A program made the translations under genes and the position numbers. The notes under the pieces are model-generated. The model did not search any database and was not told the origin of the DNA. It saw nothing but the letters and a program-made list of their open reading frames with translations. A DNA stretch of 64,000 nucleotides from Hanleya hanleyi (taxonomy: Eukaryota; Mollusca; Polyplacophora; Lepidopleurida; Hanleyidae), in the NCBI GenBank assembly GCA_036873755.1, contig JAVTVY010033707.1, positions 78,302 to 142,301 of the forward strand. Reading direction: 5' to 3'. Shown piece by piece: positions 10,798 through 21,255 of this stretch. How positions within the stretch are numbered: the stretch's first letter is position 1; the number at the start of each line of letters is the position of its first letter.

Positions 10798-12262
10798 GGC
10801 CAACACAGGGAAACCGATGGAGAAGGGACCACCCTGGGAAGAAATCAGAAACCCAAGCATGATGACTATGGGAGATGTGGGCGCCGAACTACGTCCAGCG
10901 GACAGCGACTCGCTCTCATGGAGGACGAGAAGCCAGCGGCAGCTGTCCACAACGCCAACTCCAAGGGACCGAGAAGAGTCACGACGACGAGTGGGGACCG
11001 GACGATCAGCGTTTGAGGCACCGAAGAGAGTGGATTTGCTAGACATGTCCACAGTAGAACTAGACGCAGTGCTGTCGGTTCCCCCAGCTGACCTGTCGCC
11101 GATACCTTCGTGGCAGACGTTGCCGGACGAGAATGGACGTTATCGAGCCCCTAAAGACTCTGGTTCTGATAACCACGGTCTCGGGGGCCGATACGAACAC
11201 CGTGACGACGATTCGACAGTACAGATGATGGAAGAGATTGCCGAGCTACGACAAACCATGGGGTCTATGGCCAGGACTGTATCGGTGATAGCGATCCAGA
11301 TGTCCAGAATCAATGCCAGTCAGATTCAGGAAAGAGAGGCGATCAGACGACAGGACACTGAAAACGACGCCGCAGAGCTGAATGCGAGTTATGAGGCTGC
11401 CGAAACGGTTGATAATAAACGCCGGACTGAATCTAAGTCCGGGTCGCAGCTTGGTTGCGATCAGACGCCACCGCCGCCGGGGAGAGGACGAGATGAGCTC
11501 ATGAGTTGGAGGCAGCCATTACAGAAATCGACCCCTGCGGTTGAGGTGAGGCGACCGATGTTGACGGCGGCAAAAGCAGCTACCTATGATGGGACGACGC
11601 CATTGCGGGATTATCTCTCCCATTTCGACCACTGTGCTGCTATCAACGGGTGGACATACTCACAACAGGGTCAATATCTGGCCGTCGCCCTCCGAGGATC
11701 TGCCCAGCAGCTTTTGGCCAGCTTGAAATCAGAACCAGGGAGTGCTGACTATGGACGATTGAGGGATACCTTGGAGAAGCGGTTTGCCCCGCCGAATCAA
11801 CTAGATTTGTACAAAACGCAGTTAAAATCTAGATACCGAGAGAAGTCAGAAGATCTTCCGGGCCTAGCTCAGGCCTTATTACGGCTTGTACAACAGGCAT
11901 ATCCCGATGCCGGAGATGACGTACAGGATACCTTGGCAAAGGATCAGTTTTTGGCGGCTATTGGGGACGAGCTTAGATTTCTTGTATGGCAGACGCGGCC
12001 GAAGACCTTAGATGCAGCTGTACACTCTGCTGTAGAAGTAGAAGCATTCAAGTCCTCGCAACACCGTAAGACTTGGGCAACCGCGAAGTCCACGGTTCCT
12101 AGTAAAGATGAGGGATTAGCTGCAACCTCCGAGGATGACGAAGAATCTGAAGCTCGCCTGAGAAAACAGATCAAAGAATTGATGGAAGAAATAATGCGAA
12201 AGTCTCAGCCTCAACCACGGCGACAACCGGGTGGACTGTCCAGATGTGTCCAGAACAGATGA
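10796..12262 (+). CDS. gag: Retrotransposon Gag protein
   Basis: 488 codons. The N-terminal ~230 residues are charged and low in complexity, with a predicted helical segment near 140-190. Residues ~250-415 look like the Ty3/Gypsy-type capsid domain: the helical pattern around the phrases LRDYLSHFDHCAAINGW, LAVALRGSAQQLL and FLAAIGDELRFLVWQTRP is typical. No CCHC knuckle is visible at the C-terminus; an acidic and then basic tail ends the protein. Its role is to assemble the particle that packages the element RNA. The start codon overlaps the primer-binding site; the next in-frame ATG is at 10817. The last 32 bp overlap the next frame, which is shifted +1. Confidence 0.85.
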   Translation: MANTGKPMEKGPPWEEIRNPSMMTMGDVGAELRPADSDSLSWRTRSQRQLSTTPTPRDREESRRRVGTGRSAFEAPKRVDLLDMSTVELDAVLSVPPADLSPIPSWQTLPDENGRYRAPKDSGSDNHGLGGRYEHRDDDSTVQMMEEIAELRQTMGSMARTVSVIAIQMSRINASQIQEREAIRRQDTENDAAELNASYEAAETVDNKRRTESKSGSQLGCDQTPPPPGRGRDELMSWRQPLQKSTPAVEVRRPMLTAAKAATYDGTTPLRDYLSHFDHCAAINGWTYSQQGQYLAVALRGSAQQLLASLKSEPGSADYGRLRDTLEKRFAPPNQLDLYKTQLKSRYREKSEDLPGLAQALLRLVQQAYPDAGDDVQDTLAKDQFLAAIGDELRFLVWQTRPKTLDAAVHSAVEVEAFKSSQHRKTWATAKSTVPSKDEGLAATSEDDEESEARLRKQIKELMEEIMRKSQPQPRRQPGGLSRCVQNR

Positions 12263-13748
12263 CTCTAAACCGCCGAGATCGCCCAAGAGTCCTCCCAAAG
12301 TTAATACTTCCGGGGAAGTTGGACTCTATTTACCTGCCAAGATCGGGCCAGTGAAGATGTGGTGTTGTGTTGACACGGGGGCGTCGATTTCCCTCCTGAG
12401 CGAGAAAGTATACCAGCAGCTGAGTCCGCGGCTCAAACCAGCCTTGAGTAGCCCATCTTATGCTAATATTCGTATGGCTGACGGTACACTAATGCCCCTG
12501 AAAGGTGAAGCTGATTTTAAAATCACTATAGACGGTACCACACGAACACAGAAGATGATAGTCGGAGATCTGACAGTGGACGCTCTCCTGGGGTACGACT
12601 TCCTAGGCACCCACTGTACCCAGATCGACACGCAGCGGCACCGGGTCAAGTATGGCGGCTACTACGTCCAATGTGAGGTCGTGGTGAGTGCAGGCTGTTA
12701 CCGTGGAACCAAGGCCGAGACGAAACCGCAGCGGACAACCCGGAGGCGAGATATTAAGCGCCCCGCACGTTATCAGGATTATGCTCTAGCATGTCAACCG
12801 AAGATAGAGAAGATGAGTGAAAAGGAGAAGAGTCGACGTGACCGAAGCCGGAGTCCGCATGGGCGCAAGCAGAAGTCCAAGACGAATGGGTCTGCGGAGC
12901 GTGTGTGGTGTTCATTCTGTGACCGGAACTACAACTCCAGGAAGCACCTCCGGGAACACCTACGTCGAGTTCATGACTGGGAGACTGGGCGGCGATACCC
13001 GTCGCCAAGGGCCAAGGGGGACCCTGTGATCGGAATCCCCGCACGCATCTGGCAGCCTCGGGCGGGACCGTCCAGCATCGCTGCAACGCCCGCAGTTCGC
13101 CGCCTGTCAATGGTGAATGTGCCACCGGGAAAAGGGGCGGACGCCCCTGAGGTCAACCCCGAGATGGGAGCAACTGAGGTGGAAGTTGCGCTGGAGATCA
13201 GCGACGATGAGCCTCAACTCTCCGATCCACCACTGAACGAGGAGAAGGAGCGGGAATTTCTTGCTGGGAAAGACGCGGGCAATGATGGTCGCCTCAGCAT
13301 CCCCGGAGCCGTGAATGAGGAGGCCTGTCCTGACGAGTGTGTCCGGAGCAACGCAACGGCTGCGGAGAACCCGGATGCGATGGCGAAGACCACCGACGAT
13401 GAGGAGGGGCAAGGCAGCTCGTCTGCGTTCTTCAGGCCTTGGGGGACTGATGCTTCGGTGGAGCCAGTAGAGCCGAAGGAACCCGAAGTGATCCACCCAA
13501 CGGAGATGCCCGGAGCTGGTGTCCGTCCTGTGAGTACCCCAGCTGGAGAGGAAAGCAGGCCGGATGGCATGGAGACGGCGCCTCCTCAGAGAGTAGTGGT
13601 TCGCCGGACGAGGACCCACGTTGACACGGTCAGGAATCGCCGTGGGGTGGTAACCCGGGAAATATACGACGAGTGGGGGTGGAGTGAGGAGCACAACCTG
13701 CGGTGTGAGGCGTGGCCGCGTATTGCCACTCCCCAGGACAAGGAGTGA
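12231..13748 (+). CDS. Retropepsin-like protease with C2H2 zinc finger
   Basis: 505 codons in the +1 frame relative to gag, overlapping it by 32 bp, so expression may use ribosomal frameshifting or reinitiation. Residues ~30-145 form an aspartic protease: the catalytic DTG is at 48-50 followed by ASISLL, with a flap-like MADGTLMPLKGE and the ALLGYDFL segment near 118. A basic Arg/Ser/Lys stretch (about 165-220) precedes a single C2H2 finger with C227, C230, H243 and H248. The last ~230 residues are acidic and Pro-rich, without recognised domain. The usual reverse transcriptase, RNase H and integrase are absent. The finger may replace the missing Gag CCHC knuckle in RNA binding; that is inference. 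Confidence 0.8.
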   Translation: MDCPDVSRTDDSKPPRSPKSPPKVNTSGEVGLYLPAKIGPVKMWCCVDTGASISLLSEKVYQQLSPRLKPALSSPSYANIRMADGTLMPLKGEADFKITIDGTTRTQKMIVGDLTVDALLGYDFLGTHCTQIDTQRHRVKYGGYYVQCEVVVSAGCYRGTKAETKPQRTTRRRDIKRPARYQDYALACQPKIEKMSEKEKSRRDRSRSPHGRKQKSKTNGSAERVWCSFCDRNYNSRKHLREHLRRVHDWETGRRYPSPRAKGDPVIGIPARIWQPRAGPSSIAATPAVRRLSMVNVPPGKGADAPEVNPEMGATEVEVALEISDDEPQLSDPPLNEEKEREFLAGKDAGNDGRLSIPGAVNEEACPDECVRSNATAAENPDAMAKTTDDEEGQGSSSAFFRPWGTDASVEPVEPKEPEVIHPTEMPGAGVRPVSTPAGEESRPDGMETAPPQRVVVRRTRTHVDTVRNRRGVVTREIYDEWGWSEEHNLRCEAWPRIATPQDKE

Positions 13749-14064
13749 CGACTGTGTGTCGCCAGGGACCTGATGTTCCCTTTCCCGCCTCCTCGACGAC
13801 CCGGCAGACCGCCGGGAAGAGCGTCATCTGTAATTCGGCCGTGATTGGTCAGTGCCGTGAAGTAGGGACCTGATGTCTCCTCCTTCAGTGACGACCCTGG
13901 GAAGAACGTCTGATGTAATTCGGCCGTAATTGGAGCCTTTGTTATCATACTGTGGACCATCTACGCTTTCGGAGAAAGGACTGCGTGTTCATTCTACTCA
14001 CCTGTGATTGGTAGCTGTGCCGAGCTACAGGACGAGGGCTTCGTGTTTTCGAAGGCGTGGGTAG
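13749..14064 (+). other. Internal non-coding tail before the 3' LTR
   Basis: Contains two direct copies of a ~95-bp segment (AGGGACCTGATG..., near 13766 and 13864, both followed by CGGCCGT and ATTGG). No polymerase remnant is seen. A clear polypurine tract just before 14065 is not obvious; GAAGGCGTGGGTAG is the best candidate. Confidence 0.6.
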
Positions 14065-15494
14065 TGTAACGAAAATGCCCATGGCCTGGAGAATGTCATT
14101 TTCGTTCTACGCTGACGTTCTAAATAGCATTGTGAATGGACCGACAATGGTGGATATTCGACTTACCTGTATTAACTGTGCGCTGAAACTTTCCGCGAGG
14201 GACGTGTAAATATCCCTGACACGCATCTTGCATCGAAACCGGGCGAGAGATGTCGAACTCTGTTGATCTGACACGAAATCCAACACCGCCTGAGTCTATA
14301 CTTTCGCTTTATGGGGGCTGCCATGTTTGGGCGCGCAATGGATTCTGGGAGCCAGAGCCTATATAAGACGGACAGAATGGACGTTCGGCATTCTGTCTCA
14401 GACAATCGGCGGGTAAACATCGTGCGGGAGAGCACAGAGACAGGATCGCCGCAAATGGGCCGAATGGGCCGAAAGTGCCGAACCGATTGCCGAAACAGCG
14501 CCGAACCATCCGCTGAAGGGTTGGAAAGCCGAGAGCTGAGGTTACGACCGAGAATTGCGTACGTCTTACTCACTCACTCTCCTTACCTCCACGGGTCGTA
14601 TACAGGCTTCGGCTAGATGCGATCAATAACATATACTTGCTTACATACAAGATCGTCGGCCTTAGGGACGAAATAGATCTAATCACACTGACTTACACCA
14701 GTTACCTACAGGCCTCGGCTAGAGGTGACGGATTACACAAGCTTACATCCACTGTACATATTTACACTGGCAGGGCTCGAATTATGCTTTGCCGCAAGTC
14801 TTGAATGCTATTACAAATCATTGATATTAATTGACGTTACACTGTAAGGTAATAATACGCTCCCGAGACCAGGGCATTATTACCACATATATATGCCGTA
14901 CGGGCCGATGCCGCCGAAGGGCTACTGCCAGGAGAGGCAGTGATACGGAGAGGATTCCATGGACGATTAATAACGCTTAGATGAACTGGGCCGTGTAACC
15001 TTAGACACGGTAGATGTTCCATACAGTCCGGGGCTACGCCTACGACCGGAGAGGAACCAGAGACGCCGTACCATACCACGACGAAAGCCAGTCTGGACGA
15101 GACTGGGCCGTGACGCGTCATAGATAGGGTCTCATGTATATATTGTATATAATTCGTCTTTCTCTTTAAGATAAAGATAACACTTAACGATAACTACCTC
15201 TAGAGTAGGGATCTTTATTACAGATGTTGTGCGCGTACAGAGCTGTGTACCTAGCAGAATACAATATTACTCCTTTATTATTGCCTTGGTTGTTTCTACA
15301 GGTCCCTCCCATCCTACCTCCTCGATCCAGACAAGGTGACAGGTTGAATCGGACCTTCCTCGTTGGCCAATTCCAGTCATACGAGACTGCGTTCACATCA
15401 GCCTGACAATTTGTCACAGGGGCCTGAGACCAGGCCGCCTCAAGTCTCGTGTACACCGCAAGGATAGACGTTTTCTGACCGCTCGAACGTCACA
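14065..15494 (+). repeat. 3' LTR (1.43 kb)
   Basis: Direct repeat of 8872-10777, with a TATATAA box at 14360-14366. It is shorter through loss, or non-gain, of two blocks present in the 5' LTR. A 21-bp insertion follows GGACAGAATGGAC. It ends CGTCACA, followed by the CCAT target duplication. Confidence 0.9.
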
Positions 15495-15498
15495 CCAT

Positions 15499-16327
15499 TA
15501 TGTAGGTGTTGTATATGTGTACCAAGTTTGGTGGCTCTAAACCACTTGCAAGGGTGTCAACGGAAGCCATCTGTGAAAGACGGACATTTCTGGTCGGCTG
15601 TTTTAATAGTATAGATGATACGTATCGCACAGTAACGACAAACTAAGAGTGTACCGGTAGTATTTGTGACATACGGTACACAATCTCTGGGCCAACGTTT
15701 TGTAACTTGTGTCTAATTCCGCTTAACCGGGGCTAGGGGTCGATCGAACACCATGAGGTTTACTCTCTATGGTGTTAGGTTGAATATTCACAATCAAAGC
15801 GTGACGGAGATACGTTATGCTTCAAAAAACGACTGTAGATGACGAAGAATTATAGAGTGAAAACCAACTTCGAAGAAGAACGAACACACTGACGTTTGGC
15901 AAAAACTTCGAATGTTTTAAGCAGTCGCCCCTTGACTTTATTCGGAGTGTCTTTGCTTATGTATAATTATGCTGAATTCAGTGAATTAACATTGTTTTTA
16001 AACTGGTCATGTGGAAATATTTGTTGGCACTCCCGTTTCAATATTATATGATTGCTGACATATGAAGTAAGGTTGAGACATTGTTAGACGACCAATAGCT
16101 CTCCAGAGCTAATGTTTTATGTTAAACACTCCCTCGTCTTTAAATAAAATTTACTTGAACTTGAACTTGAGCTCTCAATCTTATTCCATTTCTTTTCCTA
16201 GATTTCACGCTACTCTTGTAGATGATCAAACTCGCGTTCCGTATTTTCTATGATTTAACTTTCTGATAACATTGTTCTAATGAACTATCGGTATATCAGA
16301 GATTAACATGACGGAAGCAAATTTATG
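15499..16327. other. Intergenic, dispersed-repeat fragments
   Basis: 15499-15588 resumes the inverted-repeat arm interrupted by the LTR element. About 15700-15800 (GTAACTTGTGTCTAATTCCG onward) matches 52938-53050 at moderate identity and is the 5' part of a dispersed repeat. The rest is AT-rich with no gene seen. Confidence 0.6.
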
Positions 16328-16826
16328 AGCTCTACCAACTCTTGATCTCGCGGACGGCAACGCGAAAAACGTTCGGAAATGGAAACGGCAGAAGGACGTA
16401 TACCTGCTGGTAAGTGTGACGACTCCCAAAGCCAAGAACATTCAGACAGCTATTATACAACATTGTGAAGGAGCCCAAATGGTGGAAGTGTTTGAACATT
16501 TCGATTTCGCTATGCCGGAGGGGAAAAAAGATAATGCGATTATGTTTAATACAATCGAAGAATACTGCACCCCACGGCAAAGTGCCGTAGACCAGTCCTT
16601 CCGATTTTGGAATGTAAGGTTTCAGGAACCATTTGACACATTCATGACGGAACTACGCACAAGAGCAGCCTGTTAGTTTCAAGAAAAGGACCGAATGACC
16701 AGAGACAGAATCGTTTTCAGTATAACTGGTAAGTTACACGAGTTATTGCTACGTGAAATGAACCTTGATCTGAGGTAGACTGTAGACATTTGTAGATAAT
16801 TCGCAGTGTCAACAAAGCAGGCTTAA
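16328..16826 (+). pseudogene. Decayed Gypsy-type gag fragment
   Basis: The plus-strand translation gives a capsid-like pattern: a KWKRQKDVYL segment, then IIQHCEGAQMVEVFEHFDF, FRFWNVRFQEPFDTFMTELR and, after an in-frame stop at about 16674, FQEKDRMTRDRIVFS and LLLREMNL. These phrases are typical of Gag from Ty3/Gypsy elements common in molluscs. At least three stops interrupt it. Neither LTRs nor pol are present. Polinton 1 inserted at its 3' edge, and the frame does not obviously resume after 34073. Confidence 0.7.
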
Positions 16827-17021
16827 CAATGAGAGTAGTAGTGTTAACGGGAATCGAGTCCCCTTTCACCCGGATGTAAAAATGACGTCACTTCCAGTTT
16901 GGGTGAATGGGGCGTGACCTTTGGACATGTCCAGACTTGTCTGTGTCTCTCCGTGTCTTTTGATGTACTGGGGTTTTTCCCGGCCGCCATTATGGGAAAA
17001 TGGCGGATAATGGCGGATAAT

Positions 17022-17205
17022 CCGGAAAGACCCGAAGGTGACCGCCATTGACCGCCATTTTCCAAAATGGCGGATAATGGCGGATATTGACCGGAAAGAC
17101 CCGAAGGTGACCGCCATTGGCCGCCATTTTCCAAAATGGCGGATAATGGCGGATATTGACCGGAAAGACCCGAAGGTGACCGCCATTGGCCGCCATTGTG
17201 GGGAA
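17022..17205 (+). promoter_or_regulatory. Array of YY1-type motifs in the left TIR
   Basis: Three 69-bp units carry CCAAAATGGCGGATAATGGC and GGCCGCCATTTTCC. These match the YY1 consensus (AANATGGCGGC) in both orientations, roughly four motifs per unit. The array sits immediately upstream of the polymerase TATA box. Use as promoter or enhancer is inferred from position. Confidence 0.5.
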
Positions 17206-17210
17206 AAACG

Positions 17211-17217
17211 TATAAAA
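17211..17217 (+). promoter_or_regulatory. TATA box of the DNA polymerase gene
   Basis: TATAAAA followed by GGGGCG, about 150 bp upstream of the polymerase ATG at 17364. The same box is mirrored in the right TIR at 33629-33635, so one TIR promoter serves both outermost genes of the element. Confidence 0.75.
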
Positions 17218-17363
17218 GGGGCGACTTTTAGTGGTTTGGTGTATTCATTGCACTACCCAACGGAGCTATCTCACCTACCTGCCTGCCTGCCAGCCTGCCT
17301 GCCTGACCAGCCTGCCTGCCTGCCTACCAGCTTGTTCTGACGAGAGGAGGGCCTCACTGCAGC

Positions 17364-20300
17364 ATGAGACGTGGAGAAGATTTTCCATGGGACCCAGCAG
17401 CACCTCCGGTTGAAGTCTTGCCCGAAGACGAGCGTGTGAGTGACATTTATCGACGTCACTGGGCTACCATACGCCATTGTTTTCACCGTGACCGTCGTCT
17501 ATTGGACTTGTATAACTTTCGGCTGCAGGACCTCACGTATCTGTCTACCTATGCCGAGAACATTTTCACAGACCAGCGTTCAAGTTGAATATGACATTCG
17601 GGTACATCTTACGGCACAAGGAGACGGACCAGGTGCGGTATTATTACCCCAGCAATAATACCTATGTGTTTGACCAGCCGTTCACGGTGACGGATGCGAT
17701 TTCTCTGGAGCCACTCATCGACCAACTGACTACGTTGGACCCATTGGAATGGGCCCGGTTGCAACGCCCCAATACCAAATGGCTTGTGGAAATGGTGACC
17801 AACGTCACATTTTTCGTCACGAAAATGAGAGATCATCCTATCGGTGCTCCTGTACTACTACCACCTTGGCTGCTTCATCGACCCGGACTGTATACATTAA
17901 CGGGAGGCAAAAAAGGACCCTACAAAGACCGGAAATGTCTGTTTCGGTGTTTGGCCGTGCATGTGGACGAGTGTGATCCCAAGGGTTGTGACAGAGTGGC
18001 CAATGGCTATTGGGAACAGTATTTAGAGGAGCGAGACTTGGATGAGCGGCAGTTCCGTGGAGTTCCGTTCAAGTATTTGGATGTCGTGGAAACTCTGTTC
18101 AACATCAATATCTTTGTATACCGATTACGATGCGAGGAGGATACATTTGTGGCTGAATTGGTTCGTCGTTCAACAGAACGGTATGCTTCTACCATGAAAG
18201 TCAATGTCTTCGACCACAATGGGGTGAGTCATTTTTCGCTGATCTACAATATGAGCCTGTACGCCCAGTCCTACAGTTGTGACCAATGCCATCGGGTGTT
18301 CAAAGAGTCTTACGACTTACATCGGCACGAGAAGATTTGTGACAACAGTGTGAAGCGAAAATTTCCTGGTGGTGTGTATCATAATACGCCTACTATTTTC
18401 GAGGAACTGGCCGATGAAGGTCTTATCATACCGGAAGAGCACCGTTATTTTCCCTACCGGGCGTGTTACGATTTTGAGGCCCTGTTGGAGCCCATGGACA
18501 TGTTCTCAGCGAAAACGCAGTGGACGCAGCGCCATATTCCCCTCAGTGTGAGCATTTCCAGCAACGTACCTGGCTATGACGCTGCACCGGTCTGTTTCGT
18601 GTCCACCGGGGATTCCCATGAGTTGATCACCCGCATGATGCAGTATTTAGAGGAAGTCAGTGCGGCCAGTACGGAATTGTTGGTGTCCAAGTTCCAGGAC
18701 GTACTGGACCAACTGGACGATCGGATTCCTATACCGGGTGTATCGTTTAGTGACGATGAAGAGTCAGAGTCCGAGTCGGAGTCGGAGTCGCAGCCGGAAC
18801 CCATGCAGTCGCAGGATGTCCCTTTACCTAAACCGTATGCGGAGAAATTGAAAGCGCGCTTCCTACAATACCTAGGCCAGTTACCGGTGCTCGGTTTCAA
18901 CTCGGGGCGATACGACTTGAACATGGTGAAGGAATTTCTCTACCCATACTTGGCCCAGGCTAATACCATCAAGTCCGTCATCAAGAAGATCAATAATCAT
19001 ATGGCCCTCACTACCACATCACTCCATTTCCTGGATGTACGGAACTACTTAGCTCCCAATTATAGCTATGATCAGTGGGTGAAGGCGTATGACTGTGCAC
19101 AAACCAAAGGCAGGTTCCCTTACACGTATATATCGACGCTCGACCGTTTGGAGGAAACACAGTTGCCACCCCGGGACGCGTTCTTTGACGATTTGAAGCA
19201 AGTGGAATGTCCGCAAGACACGTACCGGGAACTACAGCAGGTATGGAACGATCAACACATGCAGACCTTGCGAGATTTCCTGATATGGTATAATAACTTA
19301 GATGTGGTTCCTTTCCTGGAAGCGGCCGAGAAAATGGTTCAACTCTTTCGTCGTGAGATGCACGTCGACATCTTCAAGGAGTGCTTGAGTTTACCGGGTC
19401 TGGCGCTTCGCCATCTTTTTCAAGAGTGTCCTACCTACTTCTCGCTGATACAGCAAAAAGATGCGGACATGCATGATTGTCTAAAGCAGAACATTGTCGG
19501 CGGACCTAGTCTTATTTTTCACCGTTATCACGAGAAGGACGTCACTACTCTCCCCGGTGGGAAACCCTGTGCTAAGATCATCGGATTCGATGCCAATGCC
19601 TTGTACCTGTGGTCTCTGGCCCAACCTATGCCCAGTGGGCATTATACACGCTGGTTGGCAGAAGGCCAGCATTTCACACCGCAACGCACTCCCTACAAGC
19701 ATCTGGCTGACCAGTGGTTGGATTGGGAAGCCTATCGACGGGGAATTTATATACGCCATCAGGGAGAAGCGCCATATACGCCATCAGACCAACGCCACAG
19801 AGAAGCGCATAGGAGATCGTCGACTCCCCGTCGATGGGTTTGCCCTGGTGGGTAGAACACCGACCGTATTCCAATTTTACGGCTGCTATTGGCACGGCCA
19901 CGGATGCCATTTCAGCGCTGGACGCTTCAACGAACGACGTGGAAAAACACCGGAAGAATTACGCGAAGAAGTGCAGGAGAACGGCGATTACGTGAAAGAG
20001 AGAGGATACCATCTCATTGAAATGTGGGAGTGGGAATTTCACACCATGTGCCAGGCCCTCCCACATTTACGTCGTTTCCTAAAAGAGCGCGAGTATCCGC
20101 TCAGTCGTCGGCGACTCCTGAGTCTGCCACAGATGTTCGACGCCATTCGTTCCGGGGACCTCTACGGCTTTGTCGAATGTGATCTGCATGTTCCCGACAC
20201 TCTCAAGCCCCTCTTCGCCCAGTGCCCTCCCATCTTTAAGAACACGCTGGTGGGTCGGGATGATATTGGAGACACCATGGGGGCCTATGCTGAGCAACAC

Positions 20301-21208
20301 GAGTGTTTGCCTCGACCTCGACGGATGTTGATTGGGAGTATGTGGGCAGAGAAAATCTTGCTGGGCACTCCGCTACTACAGTGGTGCATGAGCCACGGTC
20401 TGGAAGTCACACGCGTATACCAAGTGATACAGCACGTACCCAACGCCTGTTTTGCGGAGAATGCCGACATCGTGACGTCTGCCCGTCGTCAAGGTGATCA
20501 AGATCCGAGTAAGGCCATCATCGGTGAATCGTGGAAATTGACGGGCAATGGCTATTATGGCAAAACGGTCACGAACCAGGATAAGCACGTGAACGTGAAC
20601 ATCTGTACTACTCCACAAGCCCGCAAAAAAGTGAATTCTCCTCTCGTTACAACCTGCCCCTGCAGATTGGATGTATGGTATACCAGGTGGCCAAGCTGAG
20701 GATGCTCCAGTTTCTATATGATTTCATGGGTGTGTATTTTAATCCATCAGACTGGCAACTCATGGAAATGGATACGGACTCGGCCTACATGGCCGTCTCT
20801 AATGCAGATTGGGAGTCCCTGGTCAAACCCGAGTTACGTGCACAGTATGAAGCGGAACAGGACCAGTGGCTACCTCGATGTGACAATTACGTGCGAGTGG
20901 GCCTCTTCAAGCTGGAGTGGAGTGGGGATGCCATGATTGCTCTCTCCTCGAAAACGTATTACTGTTACGGTGGAGACGAAAATAAGTTTAGCTGCAAAGG
21001 GGTGAACCGGCGCGATCCCAACATCGACAAAGCCTTGTACCTGAACGTGCTGCAAAGCCAGGCCAGTGCGAGTGGGACTAACAGAGGATTTCGCGTGGTG
21101 GACCACCAGATGCGGACGTACATCCAGCAACGAGACGCCTTTACTTTCTTTTACCCGAAACGGAAAGTCCTTCCCGATGGCATCAATACTACTTACCTGG
21201 ACTTGTGA
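17364..21208 (+). pseudogene. polB: Protein-primed family B DNA polymerase, frameshifted
   Basis: Replicates the element. The frame begins at the ATG at 17364 and runs to a normal stop at 21206-21208, but changes frame three times: near 17583 (one base short), at 19749-19787 (a 25-bp tandem duplication) and in or near the A6 run at 20625-20630. Visible in order: an N-terminal region with an OTU-like segment (about 17920-18240), a C2H2-type cluster (about 18270-18345), Exo I with DFEA at 18470, Exo II with NSGRYD near 18895, Exo III with NNLDVVPF near 19290, motif A FDANALYLWS near 19588, motif B GNGYYGKT near 20545, motif C DTDS near 20775, and a KTYYCYG motif near 20950. Spacing between motif B and the conserved block before motif C is shorter than usual, suggesting a small internal deletion. 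Confidence 0.93.
19749..19787 (+). repeat. 25-bp tandem duplication breaking polB
   Basis: ATATACGCCATCAG occurs at 19749-19762 and again at 19774-19787, so a 25-bp unit is present nearly twice. The length is not a multiple of three and accounts exactly for the change of polymerase frame at this point. Confidence 0.85.
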
Positions 21209-21255
21209 AAATTTCGAACTATATGACTTTTGATACACGAGTTAAAAACTGTAAA

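Larger units (their letters stand above)
8868..15498 (+). mobile_element. LTR retrotransposon with gag and protease only, with target-site duplication
   Basis: The element proper is 8872-15494 (6.6 kb). The LTRs begin TGTAACGAAAATG and end CGAACGTCACA. CCAT at 8868-8871 is repeated at 15495-15498; a 5-bp ACCAT reading is possible because the adjoining base is ambiguous. A primer-binding site follows the 5' LTR directly. Inside are a gag frame and a protease/zinc-finger frame, with no reverse transcriptase, RNase H or integrase. The space between the last stop (13748) and the 3' LTR is only ~316 bp, so it is non-autonomous and must depend on proteins from elsewhere. It interrupts the right arm of an inverted repeat whose sequence continues across the empty site. 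Confidence 0.9.
16834..17327 (+). repeat. Left terminal inverted repeat of Polinton 1
   Basis: Matches 33521-34067 in reverse complement. In order: the terminal AGTAGTAG; a CRE-type TGACGTCACTTCC (about 16882); three copies of a 69-bp repeat starting near 17022, 17091 and 17160, dense in ATGGCGG/CCGCCAT motifs; a TATA box at 17211-17217; and a CCTGCCTG-rich stretch to about 17327. The copies differ from the right TIR mainly in repeat number. Confidence 0.9.

Noticed and set aside
12754..13960. Long minus-strand frames opposite the protease/zinc-finger gene
   Set aside because: Shadows of a GC-rich plus-strand coding region; no domain and wrong strand for the element.
17579..17600. Intron or programmed frameshift at the first polymerase frame break
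   Set aside because: No splice donor/acceptor pair or slippery sequence fits; a one-base deletion explains it.
20621..20640. Programmed -1 frameshift site at the A6 run in polymerase B
   Set aside because: The codon phase gives C AAA AAA G rather than a canonical slippery heptamer. The region around it also appears to lack coding sequence, and two other frame breaks exist, so mutation is the simpler reading.
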